DNA of 64,000 nucleotides from Pseudomonas citronellolis. Lineage in GTDB: Bacteria; Pseudomonadota; Gammaproteobacteria; Pseudomonadales; Pseudomonadaceae. Under the pieces are notes generated by a model, which saw only the letters and a program-made list of their open reading frames with translations, made no database searches and was not told the origin of the DNA. How positions within the stretch are numbered: the stretch's first letter is position 1; each line of letters opens with the position of its first letter. Where the stretch lies: NCBI RefSeq assembly GCF_900112375.1, contig NZ_FOLS01000014.1, positions 62,001-126,000 on the forward strand. Reading direction: 5' to 3'. Position numbers and translations under genes: made by a program. Shown in pieces: positions 1-11,642 of the stretch.

Positions 1-389
1 AGAGCCTTGGCGAGTTTGTCCTGCTGTTCCTGGTCCAGGGCGAAGGCGCTCACGACTTCTACCTCGACCAGCTTTTCCTGCTCGGCCTTGAGCTGCTCGA
101 ACATCTCGGAGATGGTCGGCAGCAAGTCCAGGCGCTTGTTTTCAGCCACGGTCCGCACGAAGTTCTGGGCCGGAGCATTGAGCTTGTCGCCACAGACGTC
201 GATCAGGGCATCGGCCTTGGCCGCCGCGGTCAGCTGAGGCTCCTTGAGCAGCTGGCGCACGGTGTCGTCCTGCGACACTGCAGCCAGCACACCCAGAGCA
301 GCGGACCAATCGGCCAATTGCTGATGAGCCTGGGCGTACTCGAAAGCCGCCTTCGCGTAAGGACGAGCCAACGTGGTCAGTTCTGCCAT
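1..389 (-). CDS. atpH: ATP synthase F1 delta subunit (partial, C-terminus off the left edge)
   Basis: This is the delta subunit (OSCP homologue) of the F1Fo ATP synthase. It is a peripheral stalk protein that links the F1 alpha/beta hexamer to subunit b. About 129 N-terminal codons are visible, starting [19 protein letters not shown], which is typical of the family; the usual length is about 178 residues, so roughly 50 are missing beyond base 1. It begins 11 bp after the atpF stop in the same direction, as expected for the atpIBEFHAGDC operon. There is no internal stop in the visible part. Confidence 0.95.
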   Translation of the reverse strand, partial: MAELTTLARPYAKAAFEYAQAHQQLADWSAALGVLAAVSQDDTVRQLLKEPQLTAAAKADALIDVCGDKLNAPAQNFVRTVAENKRLDLLPTISEMFEQLKAEQEKLVEVEVVSAFALDQEQQDKLAKA

Positions 390-400
390 ATCGCCCTCGC

Positions 401-871
401 TCAGATTTCGGCGGCCAGTTGATCAACCAGCTGCTTTTGCGCGTTGGCATCGATCGAAGCACCCAGGATCTTCTCGGCGCCGGACACGGCCAGGGCACCC
501 ACTTGGGCACGCAGGGCATCCTTGACGCTGTTCAGTTCCTGTTCGATCTGGGCCTTGGCCTGGGCGATCATGCGATCGCCTTCGGCACGGGCCTGCTCAC
601 GGGCTTCATCAACGATCTGATTGGCGCTTTTCTTCGCCTGCTCGATGATTTCGGCCGCCTGAGCCTTGGCCTCGCGCAGTTGCTGGCCCGCTTTCTCGTG
701 GGCCAGTTCCAGGTCACGAGCAGCACGGTTGGCTGCGTCCAGACCGTCGGCGATCTTCTTCTGACGCTCGTGCAGAGCCGCGATGACCGGAGGCCATACG
801 AACTTCATGCAGAAGATGACGAAGATGGCGAACGCAATGGCCTGGCCGATCAGAGTTGCATTAATGTTCAC
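401..871 (-). CDS. atpF: ATP synthase Fo subunit b
   Basis: Subunit b forms the dimeric peripheral stalk of ATP synthase and holds F1 static against the a subunit. The 156-aa protein starts [20 protein letters not shown]. One N-terminal membrane helix (about residues 5-27) is followed by a long charged helix rich in A, E, K, Q and R that forms the coiled-coil stalk. The length is normal for the family. It lies between atpE (51 bp upstream) and atpH (11 bp downstream) in the same transcription unit. Confidence 0.97.
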   Translation of the reverse strand: MNINATLIGQAIAFAIFVIFCMKFVWPPVIAALHERQKKIADGLDAANRAARDLELAHEKAGQQLREAKAQAAEIIEQAKKSANQIVDEAREQARAEGDRMIAQAKAQIEQELNSVKDALRAQVGALAVSGAEKILGASIDANAQKQLVDQLAAEI

Positions 872-922
872 GCCAACACCTCGCTCGTTCGTTGTCAGTC
901 ACGGATTTCCGGAGGCCGGAAA

Positions 923-1225
<303 letters not shown>

Positions 1226-1251
1226 TTAAGGTGGTGAAACTTCCCTTCCGC

Positions 1252-1270
1252 CCCCGCCGACGTGGCGGGG
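1252..1270 (-). other. GC-rich hairpin in the atpB-atpE gap
   Basis: A 7-bp perfect inverted repeat (CCCCGCC / GGCGGGG, loop GACGT) lies in the 109-bp gap between the atpB stop and the atpE start. There is no U-run, so termination is unlikely. It may act as an RNA processing or stability element that lets atpE be expressed above its neighbours; that role is inference. Confidence 0.35.
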
Positions 1271-1289
1271 AGCGGTCAGAATCTTTGGA

Positions 1290-2583
<1,294 letters not shown>

Positions 2584-2732
2584 CTGTCTCAAAGTCCTCT
2601 GGCGTCGGCTTCGCAAATCAACAACTTGGCATACTTTGTGCCGACAAAATTGCGCGCAGAGTATAGGGGGCCGGGCATACCCATTCAACAGCCGGGTAGT
2701 GATTTCCGACTATCGCTACACAGACGATGGTC

Positions 2733-3605
2733 TTAGCGGATGTGGGCCAGAACCCCTTGCAACTCGTCCAGCGAGTTGTAGCGGATCACCAGTTGCCCCT
2801 TGCCCTTCTGGCCGTGGCGAATCTGCACCGGAGCGCCCAGGCGCTCGGCCAGGCGCTGTTCCAGGCGGCTGATGTCGGGGTCGGACTTGACCACCTTGGC
2901 AGGTTCGCTGGGGGCGTTGAGCCAGTGGCGCACCAGTGCCTCGGTCTGGCGCACGGTGAGGCCGCGTGCGACAACATGTCGCGCACCTTCCACCTGCCGC
3001 GCCTCGGGCAGACCGAGCAGCGCGCGGGCATGGCCCATCTCCAGGTCGCCATGGGAAAGCAGCGTCTTGATCTCCTCGGGCAGGGCGATCAGGCGCAGCA
3101 GGTTGGCCACGCTGACGCGGGACTTGCCGACGGCGTCGGCGACCTGCTGCTGGGTCAGCTGGAACTCCTGCTGCAGGCGTTGCAGCGCGACGGCTTCCTC
3201 GAGGGGGTTGAGGTCCTCGCGCTGGATGTTCTCGATCAGCGCCATGGCGATGGCGGCTTCGTCCGGCACCTCGCGCACCAGCGCCGGGATGGTGTCCAGG
3301 CCGGCCTGCTGGGTGGCGCGCCAGCGGCGCTCGCCGGCGATGATCTCGTAGCGGCCCTTGTCGACGGGGCGCACCACGATGGGTTGCATCACCCCCTGGG
3401 CCTTGATGGACAGGGCCAGCTCTTCCAGAGCCTGGGGGTCCATGTCGCGGCGCGGCTGGTACTTGCCGCGCTGGATCAGGTCCAGCGGCAGGTGCTGCAG
3501 TTCCTTGCGGTCCGCCTGGACGGCTTCTTCCTGCAGGGTGGCGGCGCTGGAGCCACTGAGCAGGGCGTCCAGCCCGCGTCCGAGACCTCGTTTCTTAACG
3601 GCCAT
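2733..3605 (-). CDS. parB: Chromosome partitioning protein ParB
   Basis: ParB is a CTP-dependent DNA clamp that loads at parS sites and spreads along DNA to segregate the origin region with ParA and recruit SMC. The 290-aa protein starts MAVKKRGLGRGLDALLSG, the conserved ParA-activating N-terminus. The CTP-binding region contains GERRWRA and ENIQREDLNPLEEA. A helix-turn-helix (VADAVGKSRVSVANLLRLI) and a C-terminal dimerisation domain follow. It is the second gene of the parAB pair, 17 bp after parA. Two matching parS sites lie about 15 kb away inside recF. Confidence 0.97.
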   Translation of the reverse strand: MAVKKRGLGRGLDALLSGSSAATLQEEAVQADRKELQHLPLDLIQRGKYQPRRDMDPQALEELALSIKAQGVMQPIVVRPVDKGRYEIIAGERRWRATQQAGLDTIPALVREVPDEAAIAMALIENIQREDLNPLEEAVALQRLQQEFQLTQQQVADAVGKSRVSVANLLRLIALPEEIKTLLSHGDLEMGHARALLGLPEARQVEGARHVVARGLTVRQTEALVRHWLNAPSEPAKVVKSDPDISRLEQRLAERLGAPVQIRHGQKGKGQLVIRYNSLDELQGVLAHIR

Positions 3606-3622
3606 GCGGGTTCCTTAATGGG

Positions 3623-4411
3623 TCATGCGGTGGCGGCTTTGCGGGCGGCGCGCTGTCGGCGCGAGAGTTCGCCGGCCAGCGCCAGGTAGGCCATGGCCCC
3701 GCGCGATTGCTTGTCGTAGACCAGCGCCGGCATGCCGAAGCTGGGCGCCTCGGCCAGTCGCACGTTGCGCGGGATCACGGTGGTGTAGAGCTTGTCGCCG
3801 AAGTGTTCCTGCAGCTGCGCGCTGACGTCGTTGGTCAGGCTGATGCGCGGATCGTACATGGTCCGCAGCAGGCCCTCGATGCTCAGCGTCGGATTCAGAC
3901 GCTCGGCGATGCGCTGGATGCTGTTCATCAGGTCGGTCAGGCCTTCCAGCGCGTAGTACTCGCACTGCATGGGAATGATCACGCCGTCGGCGGCGGAGAG
4001 GGCGTTGACCGTGAGCATCGACAGCGACGGCGGGCAGTCGATGAGGATGTAGTCGTAGTTCTCGCGCACCGGGGCCAGGGCCTGGCGCAGGCGGTGCTCC
4101 TTCATGTCCATCTCCAGCAGCACCACTTCCGCGGCGGTGAGGTCGCGGTTGGCCGGGAGGATCTGGTAGCCGCCGTGCTCGGAGAACTGCATGGCCTGGG
4201 CCAGGTCGGCCTCGCCGGTGAGCACGTCGTAGATGGAATATTCCAGGGACAACTTATCCACACCGCTGCCGGTGGTGGCGTTGCCCTGTGGATCGAGGTC
4301 GATCAGCAGCACGCGGCGCTTGGTGGCGACCAGCGAGGCGGCGAGGTTGATGCAGGTGGTGGTCTTGCCGACACCGCCCTTCTGGTTGGCGATCGCGAAT
4401 ACCTTAGCCAT
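3623..4411 (-). CDS. parA: Chromosome partitioning ATPase ParA (Soj)
   Basis: ParA is a Walker-type ATPase that binds DNA non-specifically when ATP-bound and drives origin segregation with ParB. The 262-aa protein shows the deviant Walker A motif [17 protein letters not shown] near the N-terminus and the switch region [13 protein letters not shown]. The ATG lies inside the last codons of rsmG (8-bp overlap), indicating translational coupling of mnmG-rsmG-parA-parB. A perfect DnaA box (4254-4262) falls inside the coding sequence. Confidence 0.97.
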   Translation of the reverse strand: MAKVFAIANQKGGVGKTTTCINLAASLVATKRRVLLIDLDPQGNATTGSGVDKLSLEYSIYDVLTGEADLAQAMQFSEHGGYQILPANRDLTAAEVVLLEMDMKEHRLRQALAPVRENYDYILIDCPPSLSMLTVNALSAADGVIIPMQCEYYALEGLTDLMNSIQRIAERLNPTLSIEGLLRTMYDPRISLTNDVSAQLQEHFGDKLYTTVIPRNVRLAEAPSFGMPALVYDKQSRGAMAYLALAGELSRRQRAARKAATA

Positions 4412-5077
4412 GGTTTTCCCCCGTCCCCGTCATGCTCCGGCGCAGTATCAGCAGATGCCGCTGGCCTTGGCAACCCGGCACGCTGAGGGCGTGCTCGGCT
4501 TCGACCCGGAAATCTTCCGGGAGTGCCGTCAGCTCCTGCTCCGGGTGCACGCCTTTCATCGCCAGCCAGCGGGTCTCGCCGTCGCCGAGGTGGCGGGTCC
4601 AGTTGCAGAAGTCTTCCAGGCTGCTGAAGGCCCGGGAGACGATGCCGTTGAATGCCCGGTCCGGCTGGTAGGCCTCGACCCGGCTGTGGATAACTTCCAG
4701 GTTGTGCAGCTTCAGTTCCAGCTTCACCTGGGTGAGGAAGCGGGTCTTCTTGCCGTTGCTGTCGAGCAGCGTCAGGCGCTTGTCCGGGAACAGGATCGCC
4801 AGCGGGATGCCGGGCATGCCGCCGCCGCTGCCGACGTCCAGCCAGTTGTCGCCGCCGGCGGCGAGGAAGTGCGGGACGACGCTGAGGCTGTCGAGCAGGT
4901 GGCGCGAAACCATCTCGTCAATGTCGCGCACCGCGGTGAGGTTGTAGGCCTTGTTCCACTTCGCCAGCAGGGCGAGGTAGGCGAGCAGGCCCTGGCGGCC
5001 GGCTTCGTCGAGTTCGACGCCGAGCGCCGCGGCGCCACGCACGAGCTCGTCGGCGTGGGCTTGGGTGACCTGGGACA

Positions 5078-5078
<1 letters not shown>
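4404..5078 (-). CDS. rsmG: 16S rRNA (guanine527-N7)-methyltransferase
   Basis: RsmG (GidB) methylates N7 of G527 in 16S rRNA using S-adenosylmethionine. The 224-aa protein has the SAM-binding motif [17 protein letters not shown] at mid-sequence, followed by [10 protein letters not shown] and the VSRAF catalytic-region motif. The start overlaps the mnmG stop by 1 bp and the stop overlaps the parA start by 8 bp, so the genes are one transcription unit. A perfect DnaA box lies within the gene at 4685-4693. Confidence 0.96.
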
Positions 5079-6973
<1,895 letters not shown>

Positions 6974-7639
6974 GCACCTCGTGCCTGTCGATCAGGGAAA
7001 GAAAAAGAGAGCCGCACAGTATAGGGGCTTAGCCCTGCCGATTGAAGGGACCTGTATGAAAAGTAGCCAATCGGCATTTCGTGCGTCACACGAGGGAGTG
7101 CTTCATTCACAAAATAAAGAGAGAGGGAATTTTTAAATCTTTTTAGAGCTAGTGATTATGTTTGGTGTGGACAATTTTTGTGGATAAGTACCTTGAGCCC
7201 TTCTGCAGCGATATTTAAAGCGAAGGATAAACCTGTGCCGAAGGTGTCCGGAAGCGGGGTATTTCCGGTTGAACGCCTGTGTATGGAAAGCAGGGTTATG
7301 CACAGGCCGGTTATCCCCCGTTTTGACCACCGGGTTGTCTACGTAGCTATACGGTAGTTTTCCACAGGATTCGGGGCGACATGTGAATAGGTTGATCCAG
7401 GCCAGATTCCACGGTGGTTTCGTTGTTTACGCCGATAGATCAATCCACAAGCTGCCAGGGATATGGGCAAGGAAAGGGGCTATCCACAGGCCATTTCTTC
7501 CTGTGTTCAAACCAAGACGTGGGGAACGCGCACTGCTCTTCGTAGGAGCGAGCTTGCTCGCGAACCCCTGGGAATGAGTTCCTGGACAGAAGCGAGCGTG
7601 TACCATCGCCACTCTTCACCCGAACCAAGACAGCCAGTC
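6974..7639. other. mnmG upstream region: AT-rich DNA with a cluster of DnaA-box-like sites (possible origin-like element)
   Basis: This 666-bp gap has no convincing gene. An AT-rich stretch (about 7115-7180) lies next to a pair of boxes, TGTGGACAA (7166-7174) and TGTGGATAA (7180-7188, perfect). Further one- or two-mismatch sites are TTATGCACA (7296-7304), TTATCCCCC (7311-7319), TTTTCCACA (7358-7366), CAATCCACA (7441-7449) and CTATCCACA (7490-7498). An AT-rich segment flanked by DnaA boxes upstream of mnmG resembles the E. coli oriC location. Origin activity is inference; the region could instead control mnmG or titrate DnaA. Confidence 0.5.
7541..7564. repeat. REP-like palindrome
   Basis: A copy of the REP-like palindrome GTAGGAGCGAGC-TTGCTCGCGAA lies upstream of the hypothetical gene at 7640. 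The same sequence recurs at 27571, 34549, 42043, 44888, 57472 and 59948, and inverted at several other positions in the window. Confidence 0.85.
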
Positions 7640-8308
7640 ATGAGTGAATACCAGTACTACGAATTCGCAGCCATCGATCGGCCGCTCACCCCGCAAGAGA
7701 TGGCCGAACTGCGAGCCAGGTCCGGTCGCGCCGTCATTACTCCGACCGCTTTCACCAACCATTACAACTGGGGTGATCTCAACGGCGACCCGGATGAGTG
7801 GATGCGGCGCTATTTCGACGCCTTTGTCTATTTCGCCAGTTTTGCCAGCTGCCGGCTGTCGTTGCGGCTGCCCAGGTCCGCCCTCCCGGCGGAACGGGTA
7901 TTGCCCTTCGCCATCGCCTCCTTCCGTTTTTCCATCGTCGCCAGCGATTCGCATTGGTGCTTCAACTGGATGCTCGACGAGACCGAGAACTTCGATCGTT
8001 TCGCCGTGGACAATGGCACGCAGTGGATGCCGCGCCTGCTGCCATTGCGGGAGGAATTGCAGGGCGGCGACCTGCGCCCGCTCTACCTGGGTTGGCTGGC
8101 GGATGCGCCTTTCCTGGAAGCTGAGGATGAGGAACCCGAGGTCCCGCCAGGCCTGACGGAGTTATCCACAGCGCAGCAAGCCCTGGTGGAGTTCCTCGAG
8201 ATCGACCCGGACCTGCTGGACGCGGCTGCGGAGCCATGCGCTGGGACCGCCAGGCGTCGCGTGGCCGAACTCTGTGAACGCGCGGAGGCGATCGCTTCGG
8301 CCCGTTAG
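7640..8308 (+). CDS. Conserved hypothetical protein
   Basis: A 222-aa soluble acidic protein starts at the ATG at 7640 (MSEYQYYEFAAIDRPLTPQE). An upstream in-frame extension runs into the REP-like repeat and is not supported. The N-terminal part (about residues 1-110, with ITPTAFTNHYNWGDLNGDP and RYFDAFVYFASF) looks like a widespread bacterial family of unknown function whose members I recall as often longer; no catalytic motif is obvious. The C-terminus ends close to a recombinase remnant, so truncation is possible. A perfect DnaA box lies inside at 8162-8170. Function is unknown. Confidence 0.75.
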   Translation: MSEYQYYEFAAIDRPLTPQEMAELRARSGRAVITPTAFTNHYNWGDLNGDPDEWMRRYFDAFVYFASFASCRLSLRLPRSALPAERVLPFAIASFRFSIVASDSHWCFNWMLDETENFDRFAVDNGTQWMPRLLPLREELQGGDLRPLYLGWLADAPFLEAEDEEPEVPPGLTELSTAQQALVEFLEIDPDLLDAAAEPCAGTARRRVAELCERAEAIASAR

Positions 8309-8325
8309 CGAAGTCACTGGAGAGT

Positions 8326-8586
8326 TTGTTTTCAGGCGCAAACCCGATAGGGGCGAGACGCAGGGCTCGAGTCAAGGCTATGGGTTGTTGCGGCAAAGGC
8401 TTGGCCGAGATTCTGCTGGAATTGGCGTATCGCTTTAGCGCGGACCGAGCCAAGGCAGCGGGTGGCCTTGGTAACGTTCAGCTTAGTACCAGCCAGCGAT
8501 CGAGTGACCAACACGCCCGACAGCAGATCAGCCATGAACTCGGGCATGAAAGGTTGAAAGTGACGTCGATCTATCTGGGAACCTGA
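8326..8586 (+). pseudogene. Tyrosine recombinase (phage-type integrase) C-terminal remnant
   Basis: The last ~25 codons read ARQQISHELGHERLKVTSIY then LGT and a stop. This resembles the end of tyrosine recombinases: HxLGH with the second conserved histidine, followed by the Tyr nucleophile in xIYLG. The preceding part of the 86-codon frame has no integrase core, no HxxR box and no N-terminal domain, so only the 3' end of the gene remains. It converges with the RhuM gene, whose stop is 3 bp away. I read it as a scar of a past integrative element; the match is short. Confidence 0.5.
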
Positions 8587-8589
8587 GGC

Positions 8590-9633
8590 TTATCCGTCAT
8601 CTTGAGCGTTCGGATCACTGGCTGCCAGATTTTTCACTGCCTTGTCGAAGTCACTTTCAAACAGTCGATCCTGCACAATTCTGTACTTCTCAAATTCACT
8701 TTCCGCATGTGTCTGGGCAAGTTTCGCAGAAATCTTGCCGCTGTCCTGTAGCACTTCCCGGTCATCAAACTCCAGGAAGGCGTCCAGACGCTTGGACCAG
8801 TCTTCCATACTCATGGGGATCTTGCGGCGAGCACGATCCTCGGCCAATTCCAGGTAGGCGTTGACGATACGGCCCAATGAATCCAACTCGTCCTTGGTCA
8901 GGTAGTTCTTGGCCACGGCCACATCGGTTTTCAGAATCTTTCCTTCGGGCGCGTTCGCCCAGGAAGTCAGCCCCATATGTGACTTGCTGCTATCGGCCCG
9001 CTTACGGATCAACTCTGCAGCGGTATGACCGTGGATGGCGTAATGCAGTTTGTTCTGTACTTTGGCGAAGAATGCCTTGGTCGTCGGTGCGTCCTTGTTG
9101 TAATCCACGCTGGTGGCGTAGATGTCGGTGATCTTCTGGTAGAAACGTCGCTCGCTGAGGCGGATCTCGCGGATTTCCGCCAGCAGCCGCTCGAAGTAGT
9201 CCTCGCCCAGGAAGCTGCCGTTTTCCATGCGCTGACGATCCAGCACATAGCCCTTGATGGCGAACTCGCGAAGAACACCAGTCGCCCACTGGCGGAACTG
9301 CGTTGCGCGTATGGAGTTGACCCGGTAGCCGACGGAAATGATGGCGTCGAGGTTGTAGAAATCCACCGCCCGGGACACCTCCCGCTGGCCCTCCTGCTGA
9401 ACTATCCGGAATTTCCGGATAGTTGCCTCAGGCGCGAGCTCATGACTGGCAAAGATGTTCTTCAGGTGCTCGCTGACGGTGCGCACATCCACCCCGAACA
9501 GTTCGGCCATCAGCTTCTGAGACAGCCACAGGGTTTCGTCCTCATAGCGGGCCTCGATGCTCTGTTCGCCGGCCTGGCCAGTGAAGATCAGAAACTCGGC
9601 CGTGCTGTTGCGGATCAGTTTTTTGCCATTCAT
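8590..9633 (-). CDS. RhuM family protein
   Basis: This 347-aa protein belongs to the RhuM family, named from a Salmonella pathogenicity island gene and often found within type I restriction-modification operons and other accessory islands. Visible hallmarks are the winged-helix-like start (ETLWLSQKLMAELFGVDVRT, then VSEHLKNIF), DFYNLDAIISVGYRVNSIRA, and QFRQWATGVLREFAIKGYVL. Its biochemical role is not established. A GGGGG ribosome-binding site precedes the ATG at 9633. It follows the Mrr-N-like gene by 21 bp on the same strand, so the two are probably co-transcribed. Base composition is visibly less GC-rich than in core neighbours. Confidence 0.85.
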   Translation of the reverse strand: MNGKKLIRNSTAEFLIFTGQAGEQSIEARYEDETLWLSQKLMAELFGVDVRTVSEHLKNIFASHELAPEATIRKFRIVQQEGQREVSRAVDFYNLDAIISVGYRVNSIRATQFRQWATGVLREFAIKGYVLDRQRMENGSFLGEDYFERLLAEIREIRLSERRFYQKITDIYATSVDYNKDAPTTKAFFAKVQNKLHYAIHGHTAAELIRKRADSSKSHMGLTSWANAPEGKILKTDVAVAKNYLTKDELDSLGRIVNAYLELAEDRARRKIPMSMEDWSKRLDAFLEFDDREVLQDSGKISAKLAQTHAESEFEKYRIVQDRLFESDFDKAVKNLAASDPNAQDDG

Positions 9634-9654
9634 ACCAAGCCCCCTATGCAGTCA

Positions 9655-10137
9655 TCACTTCGACCAAGCGCTCGACAGTGATTCCGCCTGCTTCAGCACC
9701 AGTTCGATGGCGGTAAGTGCTGCCCTGCCAGCCCAGCGCCTCAAGCTGGCGCTGAGATTGTCACGAGCCAGTTCCTGGGGTTGCCAGCGCACTTTGCGTG
9801 CCAATGGCATGCCTTGCTCGACCCATTCGGGATGGTGTTCGGAAGGCCCGTTGACTTGACCCACCATGTAGGCGCGGTTGGCTGGGGAATAGGTAATGGC
9901 CCAGTCCCCGTCCTGAATCTCATTGACGAAGCGCCACATTTGCGAGGCGCCAGAGATCACGGAACCTTGCTTCATTTGCGGCTCGGCCGATTGGTACAAG
10001 GCGATCAGTTGCTTGCGGGCAATTCCCGGTTTAGCTTGCGCCGAGATTTGTCGCCAGCCGATCGCTGCAATTCCGTGTTCTCTGAAGGCTTCATACAGAC
10101 TTCCGCCTTCACCGCGTACCATCCACATCCGCGCCAT
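9655..10137 (-). CDS. N-terminal domain of an Mrr-like restriction protein (stand-alone, probably truncated)
   Basis: The 160-aa product starts MARMWMVRGEGGSLYEAFRE and contains GIAAIGW and GDWAITYSPANRAYMVGQV. This layout is what I recognise from the N-terminal domain of 'restriction system' proteins that normally continue into an Mrr-type nuclease domain. Here the frame stops after the N-terminal domain and no nuclease motif (D...ExK) is present. It may be a decayed restriction gene or a stand-alone sensor domain. The RhuM gene follows 21 bp downstream. The identification is from memory of the family and should be confirmed by a profile search. Confidence 0.6.
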   Translation of the reverse strand: MARMWMVRGEGGSLYEAFREHGIAAIGWRQISAQAKPGIARKQLIALYQSAEPQMKQGSVISGASQMWRFVNEIQDGDWAITYSPANRAYMVGQVNGPSEHHPEWVEQGMPLARKVRWQPQELARDNLSASLRRWAGRAALTAIELVLKQAESLSSAWSK

Positions 10138-10207
10138 ACACGATCCTTAAAGATTTGCAGATTAAAGAGGGATGATGAGGCGCTCTACTTTACGGGGCCA
10201 TCAAGCC

Positions 10208-11575
10208 TCACTTCCCGATGCAGAAACTGGAGAAGATCCGCCCCAGCAGATCATCGGAGCTGAACGCCCCGGTGATCTCGCCCAGGGCCTGCTGGGCATG
10301 GCGCAGGTCTTCGGCGAGCAGTTCGCCGGCGCCGGCCAGCAGCAGCTGGGCGTGGCCGTGGTCGAGGTGCTGGCCGGCCTGGCGCAGGGCTTCCAGGTGG
10401 CGGCGGCGGGCGCTGAAGCTGCTTTCGGCGGTCTGTTCGAAGCCCATGCAGGCCTTCAGGTGTTCGCGCAGCAGCTCCAGGCCGTCGCCGGAGCGCGCGG
10501 AAAGGGTGAGGGTGACGTGGCCGTCGGCGCTTTCCTCGATGCCTACCGGACTTGTGGATAAGTCGGCCTTGTTGCGGATCAGGGTGACCCGCGCCGGGTC
10601 CGGGCGTTCGTCGAGGAATTCTGGCCAGAGGGCGAAGGGATCGGCGGCCTCCGGCGCGGTGGAATCGATCACCAGCAGCACCCGGTCTGCCTCGCCTATG
10701 GCCTTGAGGGCGCGTTCCACGCCGATCTTTTCCACATGGTCCTCGGTGTCGCGCAGGCCGGCGGTGTCCACGACGTGCAGCGGCATGCCGTCGATGTGGA
10801 TATGTTCGCGCAGCACGTCGCGGGTGGTGCCGGCGATGTCGGTGACGATGGCCGCCTCGCGCCCGGCCAGGGCGTTGAGCAGGCTGGACTTGCCGGCGTT
10901 GGGGCGGCCGGCGATCACCACCGTCATGCCGTCGCGAAGCAGCGCGCCCTGACCGGCCTCGCGCAGCACGCCGGCTAGTTCCGCGCGGACCTTATCGAGC
11001 TGCGACAGCACGTGGCCATCGGCGAGGAAGTCGATTTCCTCCTCGGGAAAGTCGATGGCCGCCTCGACGTAGATGCGCAGCTGGATCAGCTGTTCGGTGA
11101 GCTGGTGCACGCGCCGCGAGAACTCGCCCTGCAGCGAGCGCACGGCGTTGCGCGCGGCCTGAGCCGAGCTGGCCTCGATGAGGTCGGCGATGGCCTCGGC
11201 CTGGGCCAGGTCGAGCTTGTCGTTGAGGAAGGCGCGCTCGCTGAACTCGCCGGGGCGCGCCTGGCGCGAACCCAGTTCCAGGCAGCGCTGCAGGAGCATG
11301 TCCAGCACCACCGGACCGCCGTGGCCGTGCAGTTCCACCACGTCCTCGCCGGTGAAGGAGTTCGGCCCGCGGAAGAACAGCAGCAGGCCTTCGTCGATCA
11401 CCTCGCCTTCGTCGTCATAGAAGGGTCCGTAGTGGGCGAAGCGCGGCTGCGGCTCGCGGCCGCTGAGGCTGATGGCGATGGGCAGCGCCCGCGGCCCGGA
11501 GACGCGGACGATACCCACGCCGCCCCGGCCCTGGGCGGTGGCGACGGCGGCGATGGTTTCACGGGCTGCGTTCAT
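10208..11575 (-). CDS. mnmE: tRNA modification GTPase MnmE (TrmE)
   Basis: MnmE is a potassium-activated GTPase that partners MnmG to make cmnm5U34 in tRNA. The ATG at 11575 ([20 protein letters not shown]) gives 455 aa, the usual length; a 44-codon upstream extension lacks family support. Visible features are the N-terminal folate-binding domain, the G domain with Walker [10 protein letters not shown], switch [22 protein letters not shown] and NKAD, and the C-terminal CIGK whose Cys is essential. It follows yidC after a short gap with a hairpin (11593-11619). A DnaA box lies at 10553-10561. Confidence 0.97.
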   Translation of the reverse strand: MNAARETIAAVATAQGRGGVGIVRVSGPRALPIAISLSGREPQPRFAHYGPFYDDEGEVIDEGLLLFFRGPNSFTGEDVVELHGHGGPVVLDMLLQRCLELGSRQARPGEFSERAFLNDKLDLAQAEAIADLIEASSAQAARNAVRSLQGEFSRRVHQLTEQLIQLRIYVEAAIDFPEEEIDFLADGHVLSQLDKVRAELAGVLREAGQGALLRDGMTVVIAGRPNAGKSSLLNALAGREAAIVTDIAGTTRDVLREHIHIDGMPLHVVDTAGLRDTEDHVEKIGVERALKAIGEADRVLLVIDSTAPEAADPFALWPEFLDERPDPARVTLIRNKADLSTSPVGIEESADGHVTLTLSARSGDGLELLREHLKACMGFEQTAESSFSARRRHLEALRQAGQHLDHGHAQLLLAGAGELLAEDLRHAQQALGEITGAFSSDDLLGRIFSSFCIGK

Positions 11576-11592
11576 GGCTTTCCTCCGGATAG

Positions 11593-11619
11593 CAGAACGC
11601 CCCACGAGGGGGCGTTCTG
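11593..11619 (-). terminator. Hairpin between yidC and mnmE
   Basis: A perfect 11-bp inverted repeat (CAGAACGCCCC / GGGGCGTTCTG) lies in the 67-bp gap between yidC and mnmE. On the minus strand it is not followed by a U-run, so it is at best a weak or partial terminator allowing some read-through to mnmE. Confidence 0.45.
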
Positions 11620-11642
11620 AAGGTGGTTCGACAGCGCGGGGA

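Noticed and set aside
8326-8586. An intact small gene instead of an integrase remnant
   Set aside because: The first two-thirds of the frame has no family resemblance or clear ribosome-binding site; only the recombinase-like tail is recognisable.
11593-11619. Certain rho-independent terminator before mnmE
   Set aside because: The stem is strong but no U-run follows on the transcribed strand, so it is listed only as a weak candidate.
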